From JAJXWB01 sp037044955 (lineage in GTDB: Bacteria > Pseudomonadota > Alphaproteobacteria > Rhizobiales > Beijerinckiaceae), in the NCBI GenBank assembly GCA_037044955.1, contig JBAOHX010000002.1, positions 868,001 to 932,000 on the forward strand: a stretch of 64,000 bases of DNA, in the 5' to 3' direction. Both the position numbers and the translations under genes were made by a program. Each line of letters opens with the position of its first letter. Position 1 is the first letter of the stretch. Of the stretch, positions 36,686 through 45,588 are shown in pieces. The notes below the pieces were generated by a model. It did no database searches. It was not told the DNA's origin and was given only the letters and a program-made list of their open reading frames with translations.

Positions 36686-37183
36686 TCAGCGCTCGTCCAC
36701 CAGCGTTTCCACGCGGTCGCGCAGCCGGCCGATCATGTCGCCGAGCGCGACCCGCTCCTGCGGGGCGAGCGCGGCGAGAATTTCCGCCTCGCGCGCCGAC
36801 ACCAGCGGCCTGATCTGCCGGTAGAGCGCCTCGCCGCCCGGCGTCAGGCGCGCGATGTTCGATCTCTTGTCGTTCTCGTCCTGGCGGCGCTCGACATAGC
36901 CGGCCGCCTCCAGGCCCTGGATGGCGCGGCTCACCTGCATCTTGTCGAGCGTCGAATAGGGGCCGAGGTCCCGCGCCGTCATCGCGCCGTTGGCGGCGAG
37001 CGCGGCCAGCACCCGCCATTCCGGGCGCGTCAGCTCGAATGTCTCTTCGTAGGTCTGCGCGATGGCGCGCGACACGCGCTCGGCCAGCACCACCAGCCGA
37101 TAGGCGATGGAGCGGGCGAGTTCGGACTCCTCGCCCCGGGCGGGCGGGAAGGTCAGGGTCGCGAGATCTGCATTTCCGGGCAT
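36686..37183 (-). CDS. MarR family transcriptional regulator
   Basis: The 165-aa protein has the MarR winged helix: TRPEWRVLAALAANGAMTAR, TLDKMQVSRAIQGLEAAGYV and the wing RRQDENDKRSNIARLTPGG, with dimerising helices at both ends. It is divergent from the VOC/monooxygenase genes. The intergenic region holds a 20-bp palindrome that is the likely binding site. It is probably a repressor released by an aromatic ligand. Confidence 0.9.
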   Translation of the reverse strand: MPGNADLATLTFPPARGEESELARSIAYRLVVLAERVSRAIAQTYEETFELTRPEWRVLAALAANGAMTARDLGPYSTLDKMQVSRAIQGLEAAGYVERRQDENDKRSNIARLTPGGEALYRQIRPLVSAREAEILAALAPQERVALGDMIGRLRDRVETLVDER

Positions 37184-37302
37184 CTGTTACCTGATCGCTC
37201 CCCGGCGATTCCCGGGCGCGCCATGCGCTCCAACATGCACGTTTTCTTGCCGCGCTGCAAAATCAGGGCAGAAAAAAACTTGTTGCCGCTGCTCTTGCCA
37301 TT

Positions 37303-37322
37303 TTAGTAACATGTGTTACTAA
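37303..37322. promoter_or_regulatory. palindromic operator, probable MarR site
   Basis: Nine-base arms TTAGTAACA and TGTTACTAA are separated by TG, giving a perfect inverted repeat. It lies 26 bases before the VOC gene start and 119 bases before the divergent MarR gene. It overlaps the AT-rich part of the gap where a promoter -10 would fall. Size and symmetry are typical of MarR operators. Confidence 0.75.
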
Positions 37323-37348
37323 TGCAGCATTGCTGAGGAGGACGGCAC

Positions 37349-37888
37349 ATGTCAATCGAGAAATTCCATCACGTCGCCTATCGCTGCCGCGACGCCAAGG
37401 AGACGGTCGAGTTCTACGCCAAGGTGCTTGGCATGGACCTGCTCGGCGCCATCGCCGAGGACAGCGTGCCTTCCACCAAGGCGCCCGATCCCTACATGCA
37501 CATCTTCCTCGACGCGGGGAACGGCAACATCCTCGCCTTTTTCGAACTGCCGAACTCGCCGCCGATGGGCCGCGATCCCAACACGCCGGAATGGACGCAG
37601 CACATCGCGTTCCAGGTGAAGGACATGGGCGAGCTCGAGAAGATTCGCGAGCGCGCCGTGAAGGCGGGCCTCGATATCGTCGGCCCGACCGATCATACGA
37701 TCTTCCAGTCGATCTATTTCCATGATCCCTCGGGCCATCGTCTCGAAGTCGCGGTCTGGACGACGAACCCCGAGCAGATGGCGCGCATGAAATCGGTGGC
37801 GCACGAAATGATCGAGGAATGGGCGGTCACCAAGAAGCCGCCGCGCCACACCGCCTGGCTGCACGAGAAGGAATTCGGCAAGGCCTGA
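37349..37888 (+). CDS. VOC (glyoxalase/extradiol dioxygenase-like) family protein
   Basis: The 179-aa VOC protein has repeated beta-alpha-beta-beta-beta modules: FHHVAYRCRDAKETVEFYAK, then HIFLDAGNGNILAFFELP, EWTQHIAFQVKD, and SIYFHDPSGHRLEVAVWT. The spaced His residues and the Glu of the last strand are candidate metal ligands. It is the first gene after the operator and is followed by an FAD monooxygenase. Dioxygenase, isomerase or lyase chemistry in aromatic breakdown are all possible. Confidence 0.85.
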   Translation: MSIEKFHHVAYRCRDAKETVEFYAKVLGMDLLGAIAEDSVPSTKAPDPYMHIFLDAGNGNILAFFELPNSPPMGRDPNTPEWTQHIAFQVKDMGELEKIRERAVKAGLDIVGPTDHTIFQSIYFHDPSGHRLEVAVWTTNPEQMARMKSVAHEMIEEWAVTKKPPRHTAWLHEKEFGKA

Positions 37889-37910
37889 GGACTCTCGAAA
37901 AAACGACAAA

Positions 37911-38019
37911 CCTCATCCTGAGGAGCGCCTGAAAGGCGCGTCTCGAAGGATGGCGGGAACAACATTCTTGACCCGTCCATCCTTCGAGACGCAGGCTTCG
38001 CCTGCTCCTCAGGATGAAG
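37911..38019. repeat. dispersed palindromic repeat, family C, copy 1
   Basis: A long imperfect hairpin starts CTCATCCTGAGGAGCGCC and ends CCTGCTCCTCAGGATGAAG, with inner TCTCGAAGGATGG and CCATCCTTCGAGA arms. It lies between the VOC and monooxygenase genes inside a presumed operon. A second copy is at 55847. Confidence 0.88.
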
Positions 38020-38066
38020 CATACTTGAAAAGCAATTGCTCGACGCTTCGGGGAGGAGCGCCAGGA

Positions 38067-39677
38067 ATGTTGCAGACCTATAACTATCCGAAATTTCCTT
38101 ACCGTCAGTCGCAGGAGCAGCAGGCAGGCCGCATCGTCCGTCATCCCGTCGTGGTGATCGGCGCGGGGCCGATCGGCCTGACGGCGGCGCTCGACTTCGG
38201 CAAGCGCGGCATCGCGACTGTCGTGCTCGACGACAACGACACGGTGTCGGTCGGGTCGCGCGCCGTCTGCTACGCCAAGCGACCGCTGGAGATCTGGGAT
38301 CGGCTCGGCTGCGGCGAGCGCATGGTGGAAAAGGGCGTGAGCTGGAACGTCGGCAAGGTCTTCTTCGGCGACGATCTGCGCTACACGTTCAACCTGCTGC
38401 CGGAAGCCGACCACAAGATGCCGGCGATGATCAACCTGCAGCAATATTACCTCGAAGAATTCATGATCGAGGAATGCAAGGCGCTGCCCGACGTGGAATT
38501 GCGCTGGAAGCACAAGGTCGTCGGCATCGAGCAGAAGGAGGATCACGCCGTCCTCACCGTGGAGACGCCGGACGGCGTGTTCAAGATGGAAGCCGAATGG
38601 GTGGTCGCCTGCGACGGCGCCAATTCCGACACGCGCAAGCTGGTCGGCGCCGATTTCACCGGTCATTTCTTTCAGGACCGCTTTCTTATCGCCGATATCG
38701 TGATGAAGGCGGAATTTCCGACGGAGCGCTGGTTCTGGTTCGATCCGCCGTTCCATCGCAACCAGTCGGCGCTGCTGCACAAGCAGTCCGACGACGTCTG
38801 GCGGCTCGATTTCCAGCTCGGCTGGAACACCGATCCGGAAGAAGAGAAGAAGCCGGAAAACGTCATTCCGCGCGTGCGCGCAATGCTGGGCAAGGATGCC
38901 GAATTCGAACTCGAATGGTGTTCCGTCTACCAGTTCGCCTGCCGCCGCATCGACAAGTTCCGCTATGGTCGCGTGCTGTTTGCCGGCGACGCCGCGCATC
39001 AGGTCTCGCCCTTCGGCGCGCGCGGCGCCAATACCGGCGTGCAGGACATCGACAATCTCGGCTGGAAGCTGAAAGCCGTGATGGACGGCGCGGCGCCGGT
39101 CGCGTTGATCGACACTTATGACGAGGAGCGCGCCTTCGCGGCCGACGACAATCTCCTGAACTCGACGCGCTCGACCGATTTCATCACGCCGAAGACGGAA
39201 ATGAGCCGCCGCTTCCGCGACGCGGTGCTCGAACTCTCCGAGGACCATGCCTTCGCGCGGCCGCTGGTGAATTCGGGCCGGCTGTCGACGCCGACGCCCT
39301 ATGTGCATTCCTCGCTCAATACGCCCGACGAGGACGCCTTCGCGGGCAAGATGACGCCCGGGACGAATTGCGCCGACGCGCCGGTGCTCGTGGACGGCAA
39401 GAGGGACTGGTTCCTGCGGCAGGTTGCGGACGGTTTCACAGTGCTGGTCTTCGGCGGCGCGCCCGACGCCGGCGATGTCGTCTGGAACAAAATCCACGCC
39501 CGCGTGAAAACGGTCGGCGTCGATTTCGCGGACGAGAAGGGATTGCTCGCCGAGCGCTACGACGCAAGGCCCGGCACGGTCTATCTGATCCGTCCGGACC
39601 AGCACGTCGCCGCGCGCTGGCGCAGCTTTGACGAAACCAAGATCGCGAAGGCGATCGCGCGCGCCTGCGCCGCGTGA
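38067..39677 (+). CDS. FAD-dependent aromatic monooxygenase (MhpA/PHBH-like)
   Basis: The 536-aa class A flavoprotein monooxygenase has the dinucleotide fold VVVIGAGPIGLTAALDFGKR (about residue 29). The DG motif region is VVACDGANSDTRKLVG. The GD motif region is RVLFAGDAAHQVSPFGARGA, leading into NTGVQDIDNLGWKL. The C-terminal thioredoxin-like domain is that of phenol or 3-(3-hydroxyphenyl)propionate hydroxylases. Beside hmgA/fahA it could hydroxylate a phenolic acid to homogentisate or a related hydroquinone, which is inference. ATG at 38067 follows GGAGGAGCGCCAGGA. Confidence 0.87.
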   Translation: MLQTYNYPKFPYRQSQEQQAGRIVRHPVVVIGAGPIGLTAALDFGKRGIATVVLDDNDTVSVGSRAVCYAKRPLEIWDRLGCGERMVEKGVSWNVGKVFFGDDLRYTFNLLPEADHKMPAMINLQQYYLEEFMIEECKALPDVELRWKHKVVGIEQKEDHAVLTVETPDGVFKMEAEWVVACDGANSDTRKLVGADFTGHFFQDRFLIADIVMKAEFPTERWFWFDPPFHRNQSALLHKQSDDVWRLDFQLGWNTDPEEEKKPENVIPRVRAMLGKDAEFELEWCSVYQFACRRIDKFRYGRVLFAGDAAHQVSPFGARGANTGVQDIDNLGWKLKAVMDGAAPVALIDTYDEERAFAADDNLLNSTRSTDFITPKTEMSRRFRDAVLELSEDHAFARPLVNSGRLSTPTPYVHSSLNTPDEDAFAGKMTPGTNCADAPVLVDGKRDWFLRQVADGFTVLVFGGAPDAGDVVWNKIHARVKTVGVDFADEKGLLAERYDARPGTVYLIRPDQHVAARWRSFDETKIAKAIARACAA

Positions 39678-39686
39678 GGACGAACG

Positions 39687-39887
39687 ATGCTCAACCTCTC
39701 CCCCAATATTCCCGATCCCGACGGCTTCTATCAGGAGCTGATCGACAGCCAGCGCGACATGAGCGAGGCGGAGGCGGAGACGATGAACTGCAAGCTCATC
39801 CTCATCCTCGCCAACCATATCGGCGACCGCGACGTCCTGCGCCAGGCGATCGCCACGGCGGCGAAGAAGTCGGGCGCCGCGAAGTAA
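39687..39887 (+). CDS. DUF2783 domain protein
   Basis: The 66-aa protein contains IPDPDGFYQELIDSQRDMSE and LILILANHIGDRDVLRQAI, the DUF2783 pattern. It starts 9 bp after the monooxygenase stop, so it is co-expressed. As far as I recall, DUF2783 genes usually sit next to FAD monooxygenases of this kind, so it may be an accessory factor. No biochemical role is known to me. Confidence 0.83.
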   Translation: MLNLSPNIPDPDGFYQELIDSQRDMSEAEAETMNCKLILILANHIGDRDVLRQAIATAAKKSGAAK

Positions 39888-39982
39888 TTCATCCTGCAAA
39901 AACGTGCGCGCTGACGAGCGCGCGGTCTATAGTCGCGTCCAGACCGCCAACAAGGCGGCAAGAAATATGTACGGGAGGATCA

Positions 39983-41182
39983 ATGTCGTCGCACAAGAAA
40001 CTTTTCGCCTTCGTCGCCCTCGGCGCGCTGTCGCTCGCGGGCGCAGCGTCCGCGCAGAACGCCGGCCCGCTGCGCATCGGCGTGCTGACCGACGAATCCG
40101 GGCCCTATGCGGATTCGTCCGGTCCCGGCTCCATCCTGGCGGCCGAAATGGCGGTCGCCGATTTCGGCGGCGCGGTGAAGGGCCGCAAGATCGAGATCAT
40201 GCACGCCGACACGCAGAACAAGCCCGATGTCGCGTCTTCCATCGCGCGGCGCTGGTTCGACACCGAAGGCGTCAACGCCATCGTCGACCTGCCGGTGACG
40301 CCGATCGCGGCCGCCGTGCAGCAGCTCGCGAAGGAAAAGAACCGCACCGTGATGATCACGGCGTCGGCCACCAGCGATTTCACCGCCAAATGGTGCTCGC
40401 CGGTCTCGACGCACTGGGCCGACGACAGCCATGCGCTGGCGGCGGGCACGGCCAAGGCGATTTCCGCCGATGGCCCGAAAAGCTGGTATTTCGTCACCGT
40501 CGACATCGCCTTCGGCGCGGCGCTGCAGAGGGATGCGACGGAAGTGATCGAGGCGACCGGCGGCAAGGTGCTGGGCGTTTCCAAGCATCCGGTCAATGCG
40601 CCGGACTTCTCCTCGCTGCTCCTGCAGGCGCAGGCGTCCGGCGCGCAGAAGGTCGGGCTTGCGAGCGTCGGCGGCGATCTCGTCAACGAGATAAAGCAGG
40701 CGCATGAATTCAAGATCGGCCTCGACGGCAAGCAGGCGCTGATCGCCTTCCTCGTCTACATCCAGGACATCAACGCGCTCGGCCTCAACACGGCGCAGGG
40801 GCTCAACGTCACCAGCGGCTTCTACTGGGACCAGAGCGATTCCGCGCGCGCCTTCTCCAAGCGCTTCTTCGAGAAGCGCAAGATGATGCCCTCCAAGAAC
40901 CACGCGGAAATCTATACGGCGGTGCTGCACTACCTGCGCGCAATCGACAAGGCCGGCACGGACGAGGCGGTCGCCGTCAACAAGGCGATGCGCGCGGCGC
41001 CCGTCGATTATTTCGGCAAGCCCGCGACCGTGCGCGCCGATGGCCGCGTGCTCTACGACCTCGAGCTCTACCGTGTGAAGAAGCCGGAGGAGAGCAAGGC
41101 GCCGTGGGACTATTACGCGCCGGTGCGCGCCATCAAGGCGTCGGAAGCCTTCCTTCCGATGAGTCCCGCCTGCGCGCAGTGA
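39983..41182 (+). CDS. ABC transporter substrate-binding protein, Leu/Ile/Val (LivJ) family
   Basis: The 399-aa periplasmic protein has a signal peptide (KLFAFVALGALSLAGAASAQ) and a type I periplasmic-binding fold: PLRIGVLTDESGPYADSSGP, VKGRKIEIMHADTQNKPDVA, TVMITASATSDFT and GQRKAMR-type late helices. LivJ-family receptors beside catabolic genes often bind aromatic acids rather than amino acids. No permease or ATPase adjoins it, so the membrane parts must be elsewhere. The RBS GGGAGGA fixes the start. Confidence 0.88.
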   Translation: MSSHKKLFAFVALGALSLAGAASAQNAGPLRIGVLTDESGPYADSSGPGSILAAEMAVADFGGAVKGRKIEIMHADTQNKPDVASSIARRWFDTEGVNAIVDLPVTPIAAAVQQLAKEKNRTVMITASATSDFTAKWCSPVSTHWADDSHALAAGTAKAISADGPKSWYFVTVDIAFGAALQRDATEVIEATGGKVLGVSKHPVNAPDFSSLLLQAQASGAQKVGLASVGGDLVNEIKQAHEFKIGLDGKQALIAFLVYIQDINALGLNTAQGLNVTSGFYWDQSDSARAFSKRFFEKRKMMPSKNHAEIYTAVLHYLRAIDKAGTDEAVAVNKAMRAAPVDYFGKPATVRADGRVLYDLELYRVKKPEESKAPWDYYAPVRAIKASEAFLPMSPACAQ

Positions 41183-41189
41183 GAGGGAT

Positions 41190-41219
41190 GCGACCGGCCG
41201 GCCCGGTCGCGCCCGTTTT
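41190..41219 (+). terminator. probable terminator after the LivJ-family gene
   Basis: An 8-bp stem GCGACCGG with CCGGTCGC (loop CCGGC) is followed by GCCCGTTTT, close after the stop codon. The T-tract is short, so strength is uncertain. Confidence 0.6.
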
Positions 41220-41466
41220 CGCGCCAGCGCCCGCCGTCCGCCACGAGGCAGGCGGCGTGCGATTTTATGACATGAAATCAATCTGTTGATCCGATTCTCC
41301 ACGTTGCGGCGGGCTCCGGACGCGGGTTGGCGCGCGCCGGCAGGTGTCTTGCAGAAAAGATTGCGCTAAGAGGCGGCGACGGCGCGGCGGCGACCAGCGA
41401 CGAAGGTCGTGCTTTCCAACGCCTCGAGATTTCAGCATCCCTTCGCGGGAACAGAAGGATCGCATC

Positions 41467-44061
41467 ATGTCTCTGCTCGAAACCTACCGCGCCCATGTCG
41501 CCGAACGCGCCGCGCTCGGCATTCCGCCGTTGCCGCTGTCGGCCAAGCAGACCGAAGGCCTGATCGCGGCGCTGCGCCAGCCGCCGGCGGGCGAGGAGGC
41601 CTTTCTCGTCGACCTTCTGACCCATCGCGTTCCCGCCGGCGTCGACGACGCCGCGCGCATCAAGGCCGGCTTCCTCGACGCCGTCGCCAAGGGCGAGGAA
41701 AAGAACGCGCTCGTCTCGCGCAAGCTCGCCACCGAACTGCTCGCCACCATGCTCGGCGGCTTCAACATCAAGCCGCTGATCGAAGTGCTCGCGGACGCCG
41801 AAGTCGGCGCGGTGGCGGCCGAGGGCCTGAAGAAGACCCTGCTTGATGTTCGACTATTTCCACGACGTGAAGGAACTGGCCGACAAGGGCGTGGCGACCG
41901 CCAAGGGCGTGATGCAGTCCTGGGCCGACGCCGAATGGTTCACCTCGCGTCCGGAAGTGCCGCAGTCGCTTGACGCTGACCGTCTTCAAGGTCTCCGGCG
42001 AGACCAACACGGACGATCTTTCGCCCGCGCCCGACGCCTCGACCCGTCCCGACATTCCGCTGCATGCGCTGGCCATGCTGAAGAACCCGCGCGCCGGCAT
42101 CGAGCCGGACGAGGCGGGCGCGCGCGGCCCCGTCAAGCAGCTCGACAAGCTGATCGCCAAGGGCCATCCGGTGGCTTACGTCGGCGACGTCGTCGGCACG
42201 GGCTCCTCGCGCAAGTCGGCGACCAATTCCGTGCTGTGGTTCACCGGCCAGGACATTCCCTACGTGCCGAACAAGCGCTTCGGCGGCGTGTGCCTGGGCT
42301 CCAAGATCGCGCCGATCTTCTACAACACGATGGAAGACGCCGGCGCGCTGCCGATCGAGCTCGACGTCTCGCAGATGGAGATGGGCGACGTCATCGAGCT
42401 GCGTCCCTACGAAGGCAAGGCGCTGAAGAACGGCGCGGTCATCGCCGAATTCAAGGTGAAGTCGGACGTGATCTTCGACGAAGTGCGCGCCGGCGGCCGC
42501 ATTCCGCTCATCATCGGACGCGGCCTCACCACCCGCGCCCGCGAGGCTTTGGGCCTGCCGGCCTCGAGCCTGTTCCGCATGCCGGCGCAGCCGAAGGACA
42601 CCGGCAAGGGCTATACGCTCGCGCAGAAGATGGTGGGTCGCGCGTGCGGGTTGCCTGACGGCAAGGGCATTCGTCCCGGCACGTATTGCGAGCCGAAGAT
42701 GACCACGGTCGGTTCGCAGGACACGACCGGCCCGATGACGCGCGACGAACTCAAGGATCTCGCCTGCCTCGGCTTCTCGGCGGACCTCGTGATGCAGTCC
42801 TTCTGCCACACCGCCGCCTATCCGAAGCTGGTGGACGTGCAGACGCATCGCGATCTCCCGACCTTCATCTCCAACCGCGGCGGCATTTCGCTGCGCCCGG
42901 GCGACGGCGTGATCCATTCGTGGCTCAACCGCTTGCTGATGCCCGACACGGTCGGCACCGGCGGCGACAGCCACACGCGCTTCCCGATCGGCATTTCCTT
43001 CCCGGCGGGCTCGGGGTTGGTCGCCTTCGCCGCGGCGACCGGCGTCATGCCGCTCGACATGCCCGAATCGGTGCTCGTGCGCTTCAAGGGCGAGATGCAG
43101 CCGGGCGTGACCCTGCGCGATCTCGTCAACGCCATTCCTTTCGCCGCGCTGAAGACCGGCGACCTCACGGTCGAGAAGAAGGGCAAGAAGAACGTCTTCA
43201 ACGGGCGCATTCTGGAAATCGAGGGCCTGCCGAACCTGAAGGTGGAGCAGGCGTTCGAGCTTTCCGACGCTTCCGCCGAGCGTTCGGCGGCGGCCTGCAC
43301 CGTGCGGCTCAACAAGGAGCCGATCATCGAATACATGCGCTCGAACATCGTGCTCATGAAATGGATGATCGCCAACGGCTATCAGGACAAGCGCTCGCTC
43401 GAGCGCCGCATCGCGGCGATGGAAGCGTGGATCGCCGATCCGAAGCTGATGCAGCCCGACGCCGACGCCGAATATGCGGCGGTGTTCGAGATCGACCTCA
43501 ACGACGATCAAGGAGCCGCTGCTCGCCTGCCCGAACGATCCGGACGACGTGAAGACGCTGTCCGATGTCGCGGGCGACAAGATCGACGAGGTGTTCATCG
43601 GCTCGTGCATGACCAACATCGGCCATTTCCGCGCGGCCGGCAAAATTCTCGCCGGCAAGTCGGACATTCCGACGCGCCTGTGGATCGCGCCGCCGACGAA
43701 GATGGACGCGCACATGCTGACGGAGGAAGGCTATTACGCCACCCTCGGCAAGTCGGGCGCGCGCATGGAAATGCCGGGCTGCTCGCTGTGCATGGGCAAC
43801 CAGGCGCAGATCCGCAAGGGCTCGACCGCGCTCTCGACCTCGACGCGCAACTTCCCGAACCGTCTCGGCATCGACACGCGCGTCTATCTGTCCTCGGCCG
43901 AACTCGCCGCCGTCGGCGCGCTGCTCGGCAAGATCCCGACCATGGAAGAATACATGGCGGCGGTCGGCGGCCTCGCCGGCAAGGGCGCGGAAGTCTACCG
44001 CTACATGAACTTCGACCAGATTCCCGAATTCGTCGAAGTCGCGGAAACCGTCTCCGCCTGA
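41467..44061 (+). CDS. acnB: aconitate hydratase B, three apparent +1 frameshifts
   Basis: This TCA-cycle enzyme isomerises citrate and isocitrate with a [4Fe-4S] cluster. The N-terminal HEAT-like domain starts MSLLETYRAHVAERAALGIP. The later frames read MFDYFHDVKELADKGVATAK, TVFKVSGETNTDDLSPAPDA and SQDTTGPMTRDELKDLACLG. Cluster cysteines are visible in GSCMTNIGHFRAAGK and MPGCSLCMGNQ. Extra bases at 41843-41844, 41970-41971 (both CTG read as CTTG) and 43503-43506 split it. The span of 2595 bp minus 3 gives 863 aa, the normal AcnB length. A strong terminator follows. Confidence 0.9.
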
Positions 44062-44083
44062 TCGAACGTTCGCGTTTCTCGAG

Positions 44084-44119
44084 ATCGCCCCGTCGCACCT
44101 CGCGGCGGGGCGATTTTTG
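44084..44119 (+). terminator. terminator between acnB and menA-like gene
   Basis: A 13-bp stem with one G-T pair (ATCGCCCCG plus TCGC with GCGG plus CGGGGCGAT) is followed by TTTTT. The convergent gene ends a few bases later, so it may serve both sides. Confidence 0.88.
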
Positions 44120-44124
44120 TTGCG

Positions 44125-45028
44125 CTATTGGCGCGGCAGGCTGAGCAGGAGCGCGACAACGGCTGGCTGCGAGCGCGATCTGGAAACGCACGGTCGCGAC
44201 GAGTTCCGCATTGAGCGCGCGGGAAATCGGCACATGCGCGAGACGCAGGGCGCGCGCTATCGAAGCGCCGCAGCCGACGAGCGCGACGAGGACAGCCGCG
44301 CCCGACAATGGCCAGAGCGCATAGGCTGCGATCAGCGCCGCCGCCGCGAGTTCGCAGCCGTAGAGCGCGACCGTTCCGCGCGCGCCGAGCAAAATGGCGA
44401 GCGTGCGCCGTCCGTCCGCCGCATCCTGCGCGCGGTCGCGATGATTGTTGATGGTGAGCACGGCGGCCGCCGGCAGGCCGACGGCGACGCCGAGCACGAT
44501 CGTCGTCGCGTCGAAGGCGCCCGCCGCGAGCCAGACGATGCCTGTCGTCGCGGCGACGCCGAAGAACAGGATGACGAAGAACTCGCCCAGCGGAGATGCG
44601 GAGATCGGCGCCGGGCCGTAGGAATAGGCCCAGGCGCAGATGAGCGAGGCGATGCCGACGGCCATGATCGGCAGGCCGCCATAGGCGACGACGACAAGCC
44701 CGGCGAGCGCCGCCACGAGCGTCGCAACGATCGCGCCTCGCCGCACGCGCGCCGCCGACATCAAGCCGGCGCCGACAAGCCGCGTTGGACCGAGACGTTC
44801 GCCGCCGTCCGCGCCACGCCCGCCGTCGGCGGAATCGTTGGCGAGATTGGTGGCGACCTGGATGGCGATGGCCGACAGCGTCGCTGCGGCCACCGGCGCG
44901 AGCGCGAGGCGATGAAAAACCGCATATGCGTAAGCCGCGCCGACGACGATTGGCGTCAGCGACAGAACCAGCGTCTGCGGCCGGGCGCCGCCAAGCCACA
45001 GCCGTAGCGGCGAGGCGCCCTCATTCAC
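44125..45028 (-). CDS. UbiA-superfamily prenyltransferase, MenA-like, one apparent +1 frameshift
   Basis: The 300-aa membrane prenyltransferase begins LRLWLGGARPQTLVLSLTPI. The first Asp-rich motif is in NLANDSADGGRGADGGERLG and the second in INNHRDRAQDAADGRRTLAI. That second motif is typical of 1,4-dihydroxy-2-naphthoate prenyltransferase (MenA). An extra base at 44161-44162 scrambles the end. Correcting it gives VVALLLSLPRQ and a stop at 44125-44127. The span of 904 bp minus 1 gives 300 aa, the MenA size. Menaquinone synthesis is unusual in Alphaproteobacteria, so another acceptor is possible. The start is GTG. Confidence 0.78.
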
Positions 45029-45081
45029 GAATCGTCACCGGTGGATCAGCCTGCGTTCGAGCGGAATCGCTCAATTGCACA

Positions 45082-45172
45082 AAAGCTGATCGTCCTCCAA
45101 GTGTCGAGCGCGCATTAAGTGTCGAGCGCGCATTCGGCGAAAACCGGCTTCCGCTTTTCGGCGCATGCGCTC
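45082..45172. repeat. dispersed repeat, family D, copy 1, with 18-bp tandem duplication
   Basis: The element runs from AAGCTGATCG to a GCGCATGCGCTCT end and includes GCGAAAACCGGCTTCCGCTTTT. Two perfect 18-base copies (45099-45116 and 45117-45134) lie inside it. A second element of the same design, without the duplication, is at 55748. Confidence 0.75.
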
Positions 45173-45185
45173 TCGTCGTCCAGGC

Positions 45186-45578
45186 TCAGGGTATGACCGC
45201 GGTGGCCTCGATTTCCAGCTTCGCGCCATGTTCGACGAGGCCGGCGACCTGCACGAGCGACATGGCGGGATAGACCGCGCCGATCACCTTGCGATAGACG
45301 GCGCCGATCTCGGCGAGGCGGCCGAGATAATCTTCCTTGCTCGTCACGTACCAGGTCATGCGCGCGATATGCTCGGGCTTCGCGCCGCCGGCGGTGAGGA
45401 CGGCGACGATGTTCTTCAGCGCCTGCTCGGTCTGCGCGACGAAATCGTCGCTGTCGAACTGTTCCTGCTCGTTCCAGCCGACCTGGCCGGCGACGAACAG
45501 CATCCTGCCTTGCGCGATCACGCCATTGGCGTAGCCCTTGGGGCGCGGCCAGCCTTCGGGCTGAACGATCTTGTGCAT
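45186..45578 (-). CDS. RidA (YjgF/YER057c/UK114) family protein
   Basis: The 130-aa protein has the RidA fold and motifs: KGYANGVIAQGRMLFVAGQV, QTEQALKNIVAVL and AVYPAMSLVQVAGLVEHGAK, followed by LEIEATAVIP. The usual catalytic Arg of the R-x-x-x-x motif reads AMSLVQV here, lacking the RidA-subgroup Arg, so it belongs to another Rid subfamily. Rid proteins hydrolyse enamines and imines or bind related ligands. It is the last gene of a catabolic cluster whose proposed intermediate is an enamine, 11 bp after the CoA ligase. Confidence 0.87.
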   Translation of the reverse strand: MHKIVQPEGWPRPKGYANGVIAQGRMLFVAGQVGWNEQEQFDSDDFVAQTEQALKNIVAVLTAGGAKPEHIARMTWYVTSKEDYLGRLAEIGAVYRKVIGAVYPAMSLVQVAGLVEHGAKLEIEATAVIP

Positions 45579-45588
45579 GGGACCTCTC

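Noticed and set aside
37827..39899. 690-codon antisense frame over the FAD monooxygenase
   Set aside because: It covers the monooxygenase, DUF2783 and an intergenic repeat, with no conserved sequence.
41467..44061. Programmed frameshifting or split genes in aconitase
   Set aside because: The three junctions have no slippery heptamer plus pseudoknot design, and the same +1 change recurs in a dozen unrelated genes.
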